Shown here: piece after piece, positions 20,000 through 29,885 of the stretch | How the letters are laid out: the number at the start of each line of letters is the position of its first letter | Numbering within the stretch: the stretch's first letter is position 1 | Assembly: GCA_022570795.1 (NCBI GenBank) | Contig: JAKUDP010000025.1 | Span: forward strand, 387,001 to 451,000 | Source: Sphaerulina vaccinii | Taxonomy: Eukaryota; Ascomycota; Dothideomycetes; Mycosphaerellales; Mycosphaerellaceae | Reading direction: 5' to 3' | DNA length: 64,000 bases | Notes under the pieces: model-generated | The model's database searches: none | Seen by the model: only the letters and a program-made list of their open reading frames with translations | What the model was told of the DNA's origin: nothing | Made by a program: the position numbers and the translations under genes

Positions 20000-21907
20000 T
20001 CACATCTGCTCATCAAAACCATCAGACCCATAGGATATCGTCGAGCCGTCGGTTGTATAACCAGCATCTTCGTCATTTATTCGCTGGCTGTGCACTCCAT
20101 CATCGTCAAGATCTGTCGGTTCCTCGTCACCACTACAGGTAGCATGGTCAGCAAGTATCTCCGAGTCGCAGACTTGGTTACCGCGATGTTTGTCTTTGGG
20201 CTCAGCACCGCAGTGGATATGAGCTCAGCGAGACTTCGTCGATACTGCGTACTACACTTACAAGAGGTCGTAGTGGTCATAGTAAGTTAGCTCTTGCTCC
20301 ATAAGCTCATGAAGATTCAGTGGATCGCCGCCGTACAGGATATGCCTAAAAGGAAAGGTTAGCAGTATCTCCGTAACAAACAAGCTGTCTCAATAATGTC
20401 TATTGTCAAGCTCAGCGCCCGAGTAAGTGCTAATCTGGCGAGACACCAACTTACTGTTCAATGCCATCTCTGAACCCAGCTACGCCGCCAGACGACTCTG
20501 GATCTCCCAGATCAAATGAGTGTACTCCACATCGAAACACTCCACGCAGCTTAACTTTCTTCAGCTTGGGAAGTTTGCCGCCAATGCGCATTAGCACTGA
20601 TCCCCAGGAACCTTCTGTCAGGTAGATGTATGACAATGATAATCGTCGCAGAGACTTCGCATGCCGCAAAAGCAGATCGACAAGGTCGTTTTCGGTCGTG
20701 GAGAATTGCGAAAGACCAAGCTCGCGCAATTTCGGCCAAGTAGTTCGGCCAAGAGATCGTTCCAACCTGGCATTAGGTCGGTCGTAATCCACGGAGTATG
20801 CCATGATCTTGATGACTCGCATCTCGTGGGCTAGACCTAGCCACTGCGCGAGAAGACCTTTCTCATGGTGCTCCTCAACATCTGCTTCGACATCAATCTC
20901 AGCTGGGTCAATCTCATCTTCGTGACAACTGAAGCCTAGTCGGAATTCTTTGAGGCCTTGCATCAGATGCGCCATGATGGGTCCTACGGGTTCTCCCCGC
21001 CACGAGTCTTGTAGTACACGATGAGAGATCTCGGTCGCAGTAAGATGCTTGATGTGTCGCTGCGAGTCTGCAAAAGTAGTAGGTAAGCAAGTGTCTCTGA
21101 AATCCGCGGATGTGTCTCGGCATGCCTGGTCGTGAGCTTGTCGCCTTAGTAGACTCAAGCTCAGAGAGACATCAGCGGAATTGTGGTGCTTTTGGCCCAC
21201 TACTGCATACCTCGCAAAGCTTCGGCGAAGGTCCAGAATTGGTCAACGCCTTGTCCCAAGACCGTGCTATCGCCATAGGCGTGCATCATAGTGTCCTTGA
21301 AAGCCATCCTGGCAGCGTTCACGCTCCCTGCTAACCCGTGGCAGAGCGCAATGGTGACTTTCTCAATGTTATGACAGCTTCGGAGAAACTTCGTCAGGCA
21401 GAGAAGATCGTATTTCTCCTCAAACATGACAGATTGGTCCTTGACAACTGCCACATATGCATCGTAGGCCTTTCGCAGTTCTGCATTGGAGTGCTTGCCC
21501 TTCTTTATTCTGTCATAGCGCTTCTGAGCACGAGTATAAGCTCGAATCCCTCTTTCACTCTGCAGGTCGTAGCCAGTGATCTCGTGCATGATATTGTATT
21601 CATTGAATGGAATGGCAACTTCACGTTCGTCGTTCCACTTCTCGTAGGACAATGGCGGCTCAGCAAGACGATCTGCTTGAAAGTAAAAGTGCTTCACTTG
21701 CTTTGCCAATGGATGGTCTGCAATATCTTCCAGTCTCCGAAGTCTTTCGCGCTTGTAAACAGCACATAGTGAACTCAACATGTGGTCAGCGCCGAGAGTG
21801 GCGAGAGTTCTGCATGTCTGACGGATCATGAGAATTTCGCTCTCTTCTAGGCAATCCAGTACGGAATGAACTAGTTCTGGCGGAAGATCCAAGAAGAAGC
21901 TGGCCAT
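20000..21907 (-). CDS. F-box protein with LRR-like C-terminal half
   Basis: Exons 21907..21211, 21067..20455, 20345..20262 and 20132..20000 join in frame to 508 residues. The N-terminus has an F-box (FFLDLPPELVHSVLDC then EESEILMIRQTCRTLATLG). A helical/basic middle and leucine-rich segments with LRELGLSQF and LRRLSLSYIYL spacing follow, giving an F-box/LRR layout. The acidic tail ends GSDGFDEQM. F-box proteins recruit substrates to SCF ubiquitin ligases; the target is unknown. All three introns (143, 109 and 129 nt) carry the long-intron family 3' block. ATG at 21907 is chosen because it lies six residues before the F-box; the frame stays open upstream without a better ATG. Confidence 0.85.
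20133..20261 (-). repeat. Introner-like intron, copy 3 (F-box intron 3)
   Basis: 129-nt GT-AG intron (GTAAGTGTAG...CCTGTAG). Shared 3' block reads CGGAGATACTTGCTGACC. Phase 2; removing it links TGT-less leucine and acidic exons in an open frame up to the TGA at 20000. Confidence 0.75.
20346..20454 (-). repeat. Introner-like intron, copy 4 (F-box intron 2)
   Basis: 109-nt GT-AG intron (GTAAGTTGGT...CTTTTAG) with block CGGAGATACTGCTAACC, one base shorter than the other copies. Without splicing, the frame ends at a stop four bases into the intron. Confidence 0.75.
21068..21210 (-). repeat. Introner-like intron, copy 5 (F-box intron 1)
   Basis: 143-nt GT-AG intron (GTATGCAGTA...TTTTGCAG) with block CAGAGACACTTGCTTACC. 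Phase 1. The branch-like word is CTTAC instead of CTAAC. Confidence 0.75.
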
Positions 21908-22414
21908 CCCGGTCTCGAGAAATATGAAGGTTGGCAGCACACACTCTGTCTTTGCTTCTGGTCGCTTGGTATGTTCCAGATTGCAGAGAGCTTTCCTAGT
22001 GGTGTTGTTTCGAGGGAGCAGTCCTCTCTGTTCTCGAATCTGAGTCTGACAGTACTTGAAACCCGCCTCTGCCGCCGTAGTCACTGCTGCTTAGTGTGAG
22101 ATGCCGCACTTTCGCCGCGTACGACGCGTTTGGTGCCTTGCAGCCTGAAAGATCACGAATTCTCTGTCAGATCCTCCAGTCGTGTCGAGCGTGCAAGTGC
22201 AATGCCTTAGCAGATGCTCTTGAATGAAATTGTCTGTCCAATGGCTCTGTGCTGATGACTGTAGTGTTTGGTTGATGCTCGAAGGAAGTGTTCTTTCGAA
22301 TGCTCAATGAGGAAGGGCCTGTGCGACCCCTGTAAGGCTATAAAGCTTATCTTCGGTACTGAATACATTCAACGTCCAGTTCTTAGAGGTTCTACATCCT
22401 TCCACAATCAAGCT
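21908..22414. promoter_or_regulatory. Divergent promoter of F-box and Zn2Cys6 genes
   Basis: About 500 bp between divergent starts. No supportable gene; no specific site assigned. Confidence 0.4.
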
Positions 22415-23594
22415 ATGTCGGAGCAACAGGTCAGTGGCACAGTGATCTGAACAGGTGTCCCCCTCTGATCTATACCTCAGCTTGGCAGATGGTGTACAGA
22501 GCAGTTTCGTGGGGTAATAGCACATATTAGGCCGCCTGCGCTGACTCCTTGTAGGAAGGCAATGTCCGGAAAAGAAGAACTCATGTGAAGTCTCGACGTG
22601 GCTGCGCTGAATGTAAGCGAAGGCATGTGAAAGTACGTGCCATATAGTCGCCGACGTCCACTCGATCAAGCTGGAACTTTACAACAACTTTCTTCAATGG
22701 ATGATCGCAGAGGAAACCTCGCCCATAGACTTCGATGCTATGTCTGGGCAGTTTGCTCAATTTACCTCGCTGGCATTCCGTTCACAATATCTTCTACACA
22801 TCATGCTGGCCATCTCCGCGCTACACCTCTATGACCAAGATCAAGCACGAGAGGACCTCCTTAGTCGGGCAGCCTACCTCTCTAGCACAGCCCTAACTCT
22901 CGCCAAACCATTCTACAACTCCCTGAGCGAAGAAGAAAGCATCGGAATGTTGTTCTTTTCGGGTTTCATATCAACCTACAGTCTAGCAGAAGGCTCTCTG
23001 ACACCTCTTCAAAGCTCCGAGAACATTGTAGAAAGACTTTTACAATCGTTCCAACTAGTCCGTGGAATCACCCTCCTTCTTGCACCTCATTGGCAGTATC
23101 TGGCAAGTTCTTGGGCTGGACCGATCTTGAAGACAAACATGGAAGCTGGTACGGCAGCAAGCCCTCTGCAACAGACACCTCCGGGGATAGGCGGGGCTCA
23201 AGAAGAGCACTATCGAGCTGTCAGAGCTCTAGCCCACGGTCTCGACATCTCCGAACAAAGACAAGCATGTCTGAAAGCTCACGAGGATGTTCTCAGATAT
23301 ATGCAGATCCTTCGTGGAGCAAACGACAGAACCACGAGTAATAGGTTGATCATGACGTGGGCAAACGACATTCAACCACCATTCGAAGAGCTCGTGAGGC
23401 AGAATAAACCCGTGGCTCTTGTCATCCTGGCTGAGTATGCTGTGCTGATTCGATATGGAGCGGGATTATGGTGGGTTAGGAAGTGGCCGGATTTGCTCAT
23501 GGAATATATTGATCGACAGCTCGGAGAGGACTTTGATGAATTCCTCGCATGGCCGAGGCATCAGATTCGATCGGGTCTGGACAAATCAATATGA
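22415..23594 (+). pseudogene. Zn2Cys6 transcription factor with truncated zinc cluster
   Basis: ATG at 22415 (MSEQQ), intron 22430..22554, then RKRRTHVKSRRGCAECKRRHVK, the first half of a Zn2Cys6 DNA-binding domain (Cys-x2-Cys and basic stretch). At 22633 a donor-like GTACGT occurs at the classic intron position just before the third cysteine. The exon that should carry the remaining four cysteines is absent: 15 bases later (frame-shifted, TAG in the original frame) the sequence is already in the start of the regulatory domain (SIKLELYNNF). From there a long open frame to 23594 encodes a fungal-specific TF domain (LLHIMLAISALHLYDQDQA, then VILAEYAVLIRYGAGLWW) of the Upc2/Ecm22-like type. An internal deletion is the simplest explanation. 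A DNA-binding-less protein could still start at the ATG at 22701 (297 residues). Confidence 0.72.
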
Positions 23595-23636
23595 CATCAA
23601 TCTCTTTGGATCATATGTGCGCGAAGCTACCTCAGG

Positions 23637-24233
23637 CTACTTGTGTTCAAAGCTGAGCGCGGATTCTAGGATCAAGTCCACGGCCAAGCTCAGAGTCTGG
23701 TACCCAGGGTGGCCAGGATTCAGACAATAGCTACGCACCAAATGTCTCCCAGGCCTTAAATCATAGCATTGTATTCGAACTCTCGCAACAGGCGGCTGAA
23801 ATAACAGCAGCTGATGAGGTATCCGAAGTGGAGTCCCGCATTCTTGAAGATTTCTGTTGAAAATGTAGATCACGCGTTCGCTCGCCGTGCATGGTGCGCT
23901 GTAAGTGGCTGCAGTAGCCCCCAGCCGCCAGCCGCCGATGCTGATTGCTGCCTCAAACGCAGGGTTTATAATGGCTTTCTGCTCTTGAGAGGTTGCAGGT
24001 CCGGCCTCCAGATAGAATTTCCTCCGTAGTACAGGCATGAGTGTAGCAACAGCCATGAACTGTGGATGCGCACCTTGAACGCGTACGAAGTCTTCCACAG
24101 ACATGTGGCTCAAGATCTCGCTGAATATCTCTGGTGTCTGAAATACCCTCAGAGCTGGGCTGTCGTTCTGATCGCAAATTGCCATCTTGTTCGTTCGTAT
24201 AGTTTGTTGCTGAGAGGCCGATGTGTGTAGCAT
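23637..24233 (-). CDS. Small F-box-like hypothetical protein
   Basis: Single exon, 198 residues from ATG 24233 or 182 from ATG 24185 (MAICDQNDSPALRVF). FQTPEIFSEILSHM followed by SVEDFVRVQGAHPQFMAV has the leucine/proline pattern of a degenerate F-box, as in the many short F-box-like proteins of Dothideomycetes. The rest has no recognised domain. Its stop is 42 bp from the end of the truncated Zn2Cys6 gene (tail to tail). Confidence 0.65.
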   Translation of the reverse strand: MLHTSASQQQTIRTNKMAICDQNDSPALRVFQTPEIFSEILSHMSVEDFVRVQGAHPQFMAVATLMPVLRRKFYLEAGPATSQEQKAIINPAFEAAISIGGWRLGATAATYSAPCTASERVIYIFNRNLQECGTPLRIPHQLLLFQPPVARVRIQCYDLRPGRHLVRSYCLNPGHPGYQTLSLAVDLILESALSFEHK

Positions 24234-24281
24234 GGTTGCGTGCTGCCGTGATGGGGTTCTTGCGTATGTGTGCGAGTGCGG

Positions 24282-24632
24282 ATGGTGCTGGATCTTGTAG
24301 GTATATATGTGATGCAGGCTGAAGAGCTCGCTCTGCAGACTCTTATATCAACTGGCACAATAAGTGAGGACATAGCTGATTGGCATGAATCACATGCTTT
24401 GCCAATGAGGCCAGATAAGGACTACTCGACCATTGGTACTCCAACACATGCCTCCAAAGTATCGTGGCTCTGTACCATCATCAGTCGAGCTGCAAGCTTC
24501 AGTCCATACTCGTCTTCCGTCGAGCTTGACCCGGGATTGCGCGAAGAGGCACTGCACGAGGCTGAAGCCGTGTACATGAGTGTGATGTTAAGAGGAACAG
24601 GAGTGCTGTGCAAATGGGAGCAGATGGAGTGA
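24282..24632 (+). CDS. Short hypothetical open frame
   Basis: ATG at 24282 opens about 116 codons ending at 24632. The middle (DYSTIGTPTHASKVSWLCTI) and the balanced composition look more protein-like than neighbouring chance frames, but no family is recognised and the start is uncertain. It lies between the divergent F-box-like gene and the 3' end of the NDH-2 gene. It could be a gene remnant. Confidence 0.3.
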   Translation: MVLDLVGIYVMQAEELALQTLISTGTISEDIADWHESHALPMRPDKDYSTIGTPTHASKVSWLCTIISRAASFSPYSSSVELDPGLREEALHEAEAVYMSVMLRGTGVLCKWEQME

Positions 24633-24894
24633 GTTCAGCTTGGCGTGGGGGTCAAAGGGTCAAAAATTACCCCCAAACTGATTCGAAACGCTGCTCGCGT
24701 CTTTCTTCTTGTTGTACACACGCTTGACAAGTCCAATGATCGCCGCTTCCGTCTCTCGAAGTATCTAATAGCGAGAGAATCATGACGATCGCTCTCGCGA
24801 GTAAGATACCAAGCGCTCAACGACCTCGACTTTTCGTGATGAAAAAGATTTTCCTGCACGAAGATCACGAAAACAACGCGTATCGAGATGCTTA

Positions 24895-26662
24895 TCAGAA
24901 TCTAGATATATCGCGTCCGAAGGCCCAGTTCAGCCCCCAGAATACTGGAATGAGGACTCTGTTCCTCCACGAGATACTCCTTGTCAGACACGCCCCTCGC
25001 CACATGATCCAAGCTGCCTTTCCGGAAATCTTGCCTTGCGGCTTGTTGAGCTGCACGATCGCCTTGAACGCTCCTACGTAGGCCATGATGCCTTGACTTT
25101 CCTGTGAAGACAGTCAGTGAGCACTTGGACCAGCACGCAAGAAAGCAAGGCATAGCAAGACTTACGAATGAGAACCCATTGGTGTGGATATCGCCCTTAT
25201 TGAGCTTCTTGGCAAGCCACTTCGCTTCCTGACTTGCAACCTGAGCCGTTGCTGGGTAGGAAGTCCCATCGATCTTTGCGCAATCGCCCAAGGCATACAC
25301 GTCCTTCAGGATAGCTGCTGGCTTGGTGGCGTCGGTATCCGCTGCTGCCAACTGCACTCTCAAGAAGTCATCAGTAAGGACACTTCCAGTCCGAGAGTCC
25401 CTTTGGACCTTCCACTCGCTATTGCTGGCTTCTGGACTGGCATTGATGTCTGCTTGCATGCGAACACAAGTGGCTGGTGCTGTGAAGGAGGAGCTCATAG
25501 CTTTATCGATGAACGGGTTGGCCATTAATCCGGTGCTCCAGCACACAAAGCCGCAGCCGACTTCGGATTCCTGGCCATTCTTTAGTGCCAATGTGTAGCC
25601 ACTTGCCTTGACATCGTCTTGATAGTCGATGGACCCAGCTCCGACGACTTTCGGAAAGCCTCGCTTCAGTGATCTGATCGCATGGCTCGTCTTGATCACG
25701 ACACCTTCACGGCCAGCGTTCTCCTGAGCATATTTGCTCAATTTGGCATCGAACATGGGTAAAATCTTGTCCGCGACGTCGTATACGGTTATCTTAACAT
25801 GCTCCATGAGATGTGGATAGAGCTTTGACATGTCATCACGGACGATGTCTTGCAGCTCTCCAGAGAACTCAATACCGGTCGGGCCACCACCTATGCAGAG
25901 AGTCAGCCATTATCTTGTGGACTTCACAAGGTCCGCCTTACCGACTATCGCAAAGTTCAAGAGCTGCTTCTTCAGTGCCACTGGTGTGGTGGGTAGCGCA
26001 GCTGTCTCGAAACAACTCAGCAGCTTGTCTCGAATCTTCCTTGCATCTCGAACATCCTTCAAGAAGTATGCATTCTCCTTCACCCCTGGTATACCAAACG
26101 TCTGGCTATAGCTGCCAACGCCAATAACCAGCTTGTCGTATGACATAGAGAAGAGCTCTCCGCGACTCGCTTCCAACTGCATTTCCATTGGTCTTTCGTC
26201 CCTCACCTCGCCAGCTCTGGTCGACAAGAGACCTTGATTTGGACATCTCACAGTCTCACGTATCATGATCTGCTTCTTCCCTGGATCGATGCCATCTGCT
26301 CGGCCTTGGATGTAGTCATACTTGCTGTTTCGCGAGCGTACAGGCTCCAATGCTGTGCGGAACTCGAGGGTCCCAACACTGGTCGAAGCGAGTAAAGGCG
26401 TAAACACGAAGTATGAACGAGGAGACACGATGACAGTTTGGAATTTCCGAGGATCGAGACTGCGGGCAAGATTGTATCCTGCCCAACCAGAGCCAAGAAT
26501 CACAACTCGTTCTCGATCATTTCTTGCGGCTTCGAGTTGCTTGATCGTGATGTTCCGACGCTGACCAGCGATGCGCTGGCAGGGTGCATGGTATCGAGGT
26601 CGAGCTAGCCATTGTAGGATGGGCGTAGGCTTGAAAGCTGTCGGTAGGTATAGAGAACTCAT
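24895..26662 (-). CDS. Type II (alternative) NADH:ubiquinone oxidoreductase
   Basis: Exons 26662..25942, 25890..25166 and 25101..24895 give 550 residues. The presumed mitochondrial presequence (MSSLYLPTAFKPT, then Arg-rich) is followed by FAD motif VVILGSGWAGYNLA (G57-x-G59-x2-G62). The NADH motif FAIVGGGPTGIEFSGE is created by splicing the first 51-nt intron. The conserved tail ends GLNWAFGRDISRF, a hallmark of fungal NDE/NDI enzymes. NDH-2 passes electrons from NADH to ubiquinone without proton pumping at the inner mitochondrial membrane. No EF-hand insertion is seen. Whether it faces the matrix or the intermembrane space cannot be read here. Confidence 0.92.
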
Positions 26663-27264
26663 ATTGCAGTCGGGAGACAGGAACCACAAAGCAGAAGTGA
26701 TCGCAAGAAAGGCCAGACGACCAACAGCCCTTTTGACATACTTACCTATGTTACAGCTCCGACGGCATTCAAGATGAGTCCAATCCTATGTTGTGCAACA
26801 TCCGCACATGAGCCGTCGTGCTGTAGTAGCACAGTCCGAGCAGATTGCACATGCAAAACCGAGCACGAGCACAAGCCTGGCATTCCGCGCAACAGTCACC
26901 GCGAGGACTCACTATACAAAGCCCGAACCCAGGTCAATATCCATCTGCAGGTGAGACGAACGCTGAAACGAAACAAAATCGGGATTCGGGTCATCATGTG
27001 TATATTTCTGTCCGATCGGACCCGAATTAGCTTTTCAAGGCAGGCATGACCCTGCCGCACCGAACAGTTCAGCATCCTGGCAGTCTGGAGGATTGAGACT
27101 ACTACAGCTTCCACAGCATCGGATTCCGATCTACAAATACCAACTTCGCAATGAACTAGAGGGCACCGAGTCATGTCTTGGCAGGTCTGAGCAAGCATAC
27201 ATCCCGAAGGCCATTCGCATCTCTGCAGAGAGTTATCTTTGAGTGCTTCGCCTCGTCACAATGC
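26663..27264. other. Spacer: OMT 3' region and NDH-2 promoter
   Basis: 600 bp between two same-strand genes. Short frames only; no gene or RNA gene recognised. Confidence 0.4.
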
Positions 27265-28452
27265 CTACAGCTCAGCTTCGATGAATGACGATAGACCTGG
27301 AACCTTCTTGTATCCAGAATACGTCAGTCCAGCGCCCTCCAAGAGAGACTTCCATTGAGCTTCGCTTCTCTCCAGCGCGGCAAAGTTGCACATCATATTG
27401 ATGTCAAGTGCAGCAGTCTTCACATCCCACTCACTAGCCCTTTCCGGCACGACTCGATCGAACAGTAGGAGCCTACTATAGCCAGGTTTCATCGCTTCTC
27501 TCACACGCACGAGAATGTCGTGCGCTTTGCTCTCTGCCCAGTCGTGAAGGACAGCATGCATGAAGTACACCTTAGCGCCTTGCACAGGATTGGGATCGAA
27601 GAAGTTGTGCGACATCAACTCTACTTGAGCAGGTAAGTGCGATCCGTTGATGGTTAGAGCATCGATGACTTCTGTCCTTTCCTGTAGCACAACTCTCGCA
27701 TTTGAATGACTTCCTTGAATGGCATTCGCAAAGTTGGCGATATCTCTTCCATTTCCTCCGCCTATATCAACCAGCAGTACGGACCACCCATCCCACCCTC
27801 TTGTGACTTTCTCAGGCAAGTAGAGATCCGGCCAAGGTAAGGAATCCTTCCTGATCGCAGCCAAGAACGCGTTGAATTTCTCATGATGTTCTGGTCTGCT
27901 CTTCATATAACTCCACCTATCGCCTTCATACTCCGGGATGCCTTCAGTACATTTCCAAGGTGGATGATCAGCATCAGAAGGATTCTGATAGTTGTGCTCT
28001 TTGAAGTACTCCGGCATTCGACGATGTTGTTGCAGGCTCGCCGAGTAGTAGACATCTAGTCCTGTGATGAGTCCCGACGGATCTTTGAGAGCTTCACTGA
28101 AGTCTGTATCGAAATATGTGTCTGCATCTGGTCCTTCAGAGATAACATGCTCCTTGACAAGAACTCGTAGCAGGCGACGAAGAAGATCTGGAGAGGCGTG
28201 GACTTTTGTTGCTAGATCCGATACGGATTGTGGTGTCTGGGTCAAATGAGAGAAGAGGTTCAGATCATATGCTGTTTTGAAGCTGGTTAGAAAGGCTGGT
28301 TGGACCCAAGCTATGTCGTACATTCGTTCCGAAGGTCGTTCGAGACGGCGAACAAGAGCTCGCGCTTCCTCCAGCGCAGTGATTCTGTCTGCTTCTTGTG
28401 GAAATGAGGACTTCTGCAAGCTGCGGATGGTGGTTATGTATTGGTCTGCCAT
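27265..28452 (-). CDS. SAM-dependent O-methyltransferase (COMT/plant-type family)
   Basis: 395 residues, one exon. An N-terminal winged-helix dimerisation part (SVSDLATKVHASPDLLRRLL) precedes the SAM-binding motif VDIGGGNGRD (about residue 227). The catalytic region is MHAVLHDWAESKA (histidine about 303), followed by LLLFDRVVPE. This is the layout of fungal O-methyltransferases acting on phenolic secondary metabolites, such as those of the sterigmatocystin pathway. No polyketide or peptide synthase lies in the window, so the substrate is open. Confidence 0.92.
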   Translation of the reverse strand: MADQYITTIRSLQKSSFPQEADRITALEEARALVRRLERPSERMYDIAWVQPAFLTSFKTAYDLNLFSHLTQTPQSVSDLATKVHASPDLLRRLLRVLVKEHVISEGPDADTYFDTDFSEALKDPSGLITGLDVYYSASLQQHRRMPEYFKEHNYQNPSDADHPPWKCTEGIPEYEGDRWSYMKSRPEHHEKFNAFLAAIRKDSLPWPDLYLPEKVTRGWDGWSVLLVDIGGGNGRDIANFANAIQGSHSNARVVLQERTEVIDALTINGSHLPAQVELMSHNFFDPNPVQGAKVYFMHAVLHDWAESKAHDILVRVREAMKPGYSRLLLFDRVVPERASEWDVKTAALDINMMCNFAALERSEAQWKSLLEGAGLTYSGYKKVPGLSSFIEAEL

Positions 28453-28762
28453 GTTGATAGACTCCAGGTCCGGCAGAAGGTGGTGCTTCGAGCTGCTGTC
28501 ACCTGAGGTAGTAGTCTTGTTCTATCTTTCGTTCACGTGAACCCTCACTTATGTCGTGCCTTTGTGTGACGTTGAAGTGAAGTTGTAGTCAGACTGGGCA
28601 GGGATGTTCCGTGATCGGCCACGAGGGCCATGGGTCTGATATGCAGCTACGTTGCTTAGCTTGACGACTTGGACACGTTGAACATTTTTATTCCCTATCT
28701 AAATTACGGATGCTTTTCTCTAAACGGTTTCTATCTCATGAGACATCATATTCATCATCCGC
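28453..28762. other. Spacer between secreted-protein gene and OMT gene
   Basis: 310 bp upstream of the methyltransferase start and downstream of the secreted-protein stop. CACGTGA-like word at about 28533. No gene seen. Confidence 0.35.
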
Positions 28763-29885
28763 TTATGGTGCAACACCACTGTCCGTCTGGGAAAGGGTGT
28801 ATGCGTAAGCCTGGGAAACATCGTAGTAGTTTCCGGCAGAGTCGTACTGGCCAGTGTTGGTGGCGTAGCTGCTGTCCCAGGACTGAGAGTAGAGAGCGCA
28901 ATAGGTTCCCATAGGGTTGTTGTTCTTGCTCACAACGTAGGAGACGAAGAAGTTGACTGGAGAGTATGTGCCACCGCTGGCAGTGTGTTGCTGCCAGTAA
29001 GCGTTGTGAGCAGTGCTGGCTGAAGCGCACTGAGATGGGTCGTATGGGCCGCTGAACTGACGGGCACCGACGTAGCTGCTTGGTGCGTTGATGGCACCTG
29101 GAAGAGCCACTGGGCCGTTGAAAGCAGCGTAGCTTGGAGGTGGAGCGTTCTTGACGAAGCCTGTGAGATGTTAGTAAGGCTGATCATGTCTTTCGCAAGG
29201 GTCCTGACATACCGTTGGAGCCGGCAATTACAACGTGGAAGTCGGCTTGCCACTGTCCATCGTTGAGAGCAGTGGCGTTGTTGATTGGCAAGCCATAGAG
29301 GGAGCACTTGATCAAGGCAGTGCTGGCAGGGTTCGAGCATCCAGCACCAGGCTCAACCACTGGATCGCGCTCGATGTAGACATTGAAAGCGGTGCAAGTA
29401 GCAGTAGCATCACACTTCTGACGGCAGCCGATGGAGTCGTAGCCATTGAGGGTGTAGTACCCTAGGTAGCCATCCTGCTGAGTGGCCGCATTGAGGTTCA
29501 CGAAGTTGCGCACGTAGCCTTGTGGTGCGAAGGAGTCCACTGCGAGGTTGCGGTACTGGACGTTGCTGACGAAAGCCTCCGGGGTATCAGGAGAGGTGTT
29601 TGGGGCACCTTGACCAAGAGGGCGAGCATCGCAGGCCGCTCGTGCTTCGACATCACGCTTGTTGGATGAAGAGGAGATTGGGCTCTCGGTGGCTGCTGCT
29701 GCAGCTTCTGCGGCAGCTACACTTGGTACGTATGTCGGGACTTCGGATGCGACTGCGGCAGCTACTGGGGCTCCGAGTTGAGTTGGAGTTGGCAAAGCAT
29801 TGAGAGCAGCGAAGTCGATGTCCTGACGTGCAGGTAGGGCAGCTGCTAGTCCGACAGTGCCGGCTATCAAGAGAGTTCGCAACAT
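28763..29885 (-). CDS. Secreted fungal protein of unknown function
   Basis: Exons 29885..29213 and 29160..28763 give 356 residues. The N-terminus MLRTLLIAGTVGLAAALPA is a clear signal peptide. An Ala-rich propeptide-like part ends at a possible Kex2 site (NKR|DVEAR). The mature part starts near ACDARPLGQGAP and includes GYLGYYTLNGYDSIGCRQKC, CTAFNVYIERDP and GCSNPAS, a cysteine pattern seen in a widespread uncharacterised family of ascomycete secreted proteins (knowledge of the family, not a search result). The 52-nt intron (29161..29212) follows VIAGSNG. It is likely extracellular; function unknown. Confidence 0.85.
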
